Positions 61,801 to 64,000 of a stretch of DNA of 64,000 bases are shown piece by piece. The position numbers and the translations under genes were made by a program. The notes under the pieces are model-generated. The model was not told the origin of the DNA. It searched no databases and worked only from the letters and a program-made list of their open reading frames with translations. The stretch lies in contig OX392540.1 in the NCBI GenBank assembly GCA_947623455.1, positions 6,713,432 to 6,777,431 on the forward strand, written 5' to 3'. How positions within the stretch are numbered: the stretch's first letter is position 1; each line of letters begins with the position of its first letter. The DNA comes from Mimachlamys varia (taxonomy: Eukaryota; Mollusca; Bivalvia; Pectinida; Pectinidae).

Positions 61801-62785
61801 ACACCTTAACCACTCAGCCACCACGGCCCAGAGGTGGAGGGCTAGTGATTGAATGTCAGGACACCTTAACCACTAAGCCACCACGGCCCAGAGGTGGAGG
61901 GCTAATGATAGAATGTCGGGACACCTTAACCACTTGGCACCACGGCCCAGAGGTGGAGGGCTATTGATAGAATGTCAGGACACCTTAAACACTCAGCCAC
62001 TAAGGCCCAGAGGTGGAGGGCTAGTGATTGAATGTCGAGACACCTTAACCACTCAGCCACCAAGGCCCAGAGGTGGAGGGCTAGTGATTGAATGTCGAGA
62101 CACCTTAAACACTCAGCCACCAAGGCCCAGAGGTGGAGGGCTAGTGATTGAATGTCGAGACACCTTAAACACTCAGCCACCAAGGCCCAGAGGTGGAGGG
62201 CTAGTGATTGAATGTCAGGACACCTTAAACACTCAGCCACCAAGGCCCAGAGGTGGAGGGCTAGTGATTGAATGTCGAGACACCTTAAACACTCAGCCAC
62301 CAAGGCCCAGAGGTGGAGGGCTAGTGATTGAATATCGGGACACCTTAACCACTCGGCCACCAAGGCCCAGAGGTGGAGGGCTAGTGATTGAATGTCGAGA
62401 CACCTTAACCACTCGGCCACCACAGCCCAGAGGTGGAGGGCTAGTGATAGAATGTTGGAACACCTTAACCACTCGGCCACCACGGCCCAGAGGTGGAGGG
62501 CTAGTGATTGAATGTCAAGACACCTTAAACACTCAGTCACCAAGGCCCAGAGGTGGAGGGCTAGTGATTGAATGTCTAGACACCTTAAACACTCGGCCAC
62601 CATGGCCCAGAGGTGGAGGGCTAGTCATAGAATGTCGGGACACCTTAACCACTCAGCCACCAAGGCCCAGAGGTGGAGGGCTAGTGATTGAATGTCGAGA
62701 CACCTTAACCACTCAGCCACCACGGCCCAGAGGTGGAGGGCTAGTGATAGAACATCGGGACACCTTAACCAGTCTGCCACCAAGC
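61790..62785 (-). repeat. 60-bp tandem array of a SINE tRNA head
   Basis: About 17 units, each containing (minus strand) the Pol III A-box region GGTGGCTGAGTGGTTAAGGTG but no B box. The 20-codon period leaves long frames on both strands (RPRGGGLVIECRDTL on plus) that I regard as non-coding. Confidence 0.93.
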
Positions 62786-62879
62786 CCGATGGGTCCCACA
62801 ATGTTAAATTGAAGCATTTCCAGAATTTCTATGAGTCCTTTCAAAATTTTATGATTACTGGACTCGGGACTCGCAGAGA

Positions 62880-63125
62880 GCGTAGGTGATCATAACCCCT
62901 GGATATTGAGGATGGTTCCAGGGGTATACAGAACGTAGGTGATCGTAACCCCTGGATATTGAGGATGGTTCCAGGGGTATACAGAACGTAGGTGATCGTA
63001 ACCCCTGGATATTGAGGATGGTTCCAGGGGTGTAGAGAGCATAGGTGATCGTAACCCTGGATATTGAGGATAGTTCCAGGGGTATACAGAGCGTAGGTGA
63101 TCGTAACCACTGGATATTGAGGATG
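62880..63125. repeat. 53-bp tandem repeat in the BLOC1S5-like intron
   Basis: About 4.5 units of GATCGTAACCCCTGGATATT plus GAGGATGGTTCCAGGGGTAT and ACAGAACGTAGGT. Confidence 0.88.
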
Positions 63126-63136
63126 GATATTAAGAG

Positions 63137-63180
63137 AAATATGATATCAACAGGAGTTATATCAAGTGGAATCCATTGTA
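63137..63180. mobile_element. Terminal fragment of the TA-flanked MITE
   Basis: GATATCAACAGGAGTTATATC and AAGTGGAATCCATTG reverse-complement to the left terminus of the elements at 14011 and 25362. Confidence 0.6.
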
Positions 63181-63530
63181 ATAACAATCTCCACACTGTA
63201 TTAAACGAACTGTAAACATTTATAAAATTTCAAATTAATGGCAATTAATGACAATTATACAAAAATGTATTTTTCTTTCTTACAGGTGGTTCTAGTTATC
63301 AAAGAGTTACGTCCCTTCATTTGAACCTAGGTAAAGTCAAGACACATTTTTTTAGTCCAGTGAGAAGAATCAACTTCAACAGTGTAGAAAGAAATTATTT
63401 CCAGAAGAGACTTTTTGTCAACAAGAGAGATTTCTTATATTCTAATATGTGCATATGTACATGTATGTTTCCTAAGCAGGAAGATGAAGATGATTAAGTG
63501 AGGAAAGCAAAGAAATTCAAAGACTTTTAC

Positions 63531-63586
63531 CTCAACATTGTTTCCTTTTTCTTCTATTTTGTGGCAGACCTCTGTAGCTACTTTCA
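63531..63586 (-). CDS. BLOC1S5: BLOC1S5-like, penultimate coding exon
   Basis: This 56-nt exon encodes KVATEVCHKIEEKGNNVE. It has acceptor ttctgaag and donor GAG|gtaaaa and joins the last exon in phase 0. The coiled-coil register continues into that exon. The remaining upstream exons lie right of the window. Confidence 0.6.
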
Positions 63587-64000
63587 CTTCAGAAAAACAA
63601 AAAACAGAAACATCATTTTTTTTTCAAACAAGTACATAGCATACATGCGTTTAATTTTGTGAAAATTTCTTGTAATCGGCTTCAATTAACATATATATAA
63701 CACCATACATGTTCCTTTGCTCGGTATTTATAAGTTAGGAAGTAAACACAGTTTATTATTATATAAAAGACCAACAGAAACCTTCATATGAAATTCTACT
63801 AAGAAGAATATATTTTTTTCTAGAAAAATAATGAGAGCAATCTTTAACTGTCAAAAACAAAGATGGCAGCCAGGTATTGAAATAACATAAATTCAAGGCA
63901 ATGTTGATGTGATCAAATTGTTGGTGTGACGTCATGGAACTAATGCTGTGACATCATGGTACTGTTGCTATGACGTCATTATGTGACAATTGTTCAAAAT
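63587..64000. other. BLOC1S5-like intron, no exon seen
   Basis: AT-rich to the window end. Repeated GTGACGTCAT-type motifs (TGTGACGTCATGG, TGTGACATCATGG, TATGACGTCATTATG) lie at 63925-63985. Confidence 0.4.

Noticed and set aside
61913..62812. 299-codon plus-strand and 225-codon minus-strand ORFs
   Set aside because: Both are by-products of the 60-bp SINE-head array, with no start context or homology.

Overview
The window looks like nuclear DNA of a bivalve mollusc: AT-rich, intron-dense, with no operons, packed with minisatellites and with dispersed repeats of molluscan type (tRNA-derived SINEs, elements opening AAACAAGAGGCCCA, TTAA- and TA-flanked MITEs, a DIRS retrotransposon). The species cannot be fixed from sequence alone. 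All exon calls are my own, made by matching short reading frames to remembered animal protein families, requiring AG/GT borders and checking that intron phase carries from exon to exon.

Layout. (1) About 1-46,036, minus strand: one gene, TRAPPC9 (NIBP, the TRAPPII trafficking subunit). I place 23 coding exons with consistent phases, about 1,242 codons; the last few codons lie left of base 1. (2) 30,476-32,683, minus strand, inside TRAPPC9 intron 6: an intronless homeobox gene with two TALE homeodomains. (3) 46,037-51,580: three blocks of a 65-bp tandem repeat upstream of the TRAPPC9 start codon, separated by a copied spacer. (4) 52,741-52,812, plus strand: initiator tRNA-Met. (5) 53,000-61,300: repeats and transposon debris with no convincing gene. 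(6) 61,385 to beyond 63,586, minus strand: the last two exons of a BLOC1S5 (muted)-like gene.

The striking feature is that TRAPPC9 exon borders have themselves become tandem repeats. The 78-bp array at 1.3-5.9 kb is about 59 copies of most of exon 21, each with its GTAAGT donor and mostly in frame. The 30-bp array at 10.9-11.4 kb is about 17 copies of the exon 18 donor. The 65-bp array at 46-51 kb is about 68 copies of the start-codon exon's acceptor, 5'UTR and first codons. A roughly 26-bp array repeats the exon 17 acceptor. Exons 12 and 15 have single tandem duplications across their acceptors, and exons 9 and 7 show decayed traces. This gene-wide pattern is the best candidate in the window for an undescribed phenomenon.

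Mobile DNA in the introns includes a deleted DIRS element with inverted termini and an internal complementary region (intron 11), three copies of one TTAA-flanked MITE, and two full copies plus a fragment of a TA-flanked MITE, one copy inserted 6 nt into intron 8.
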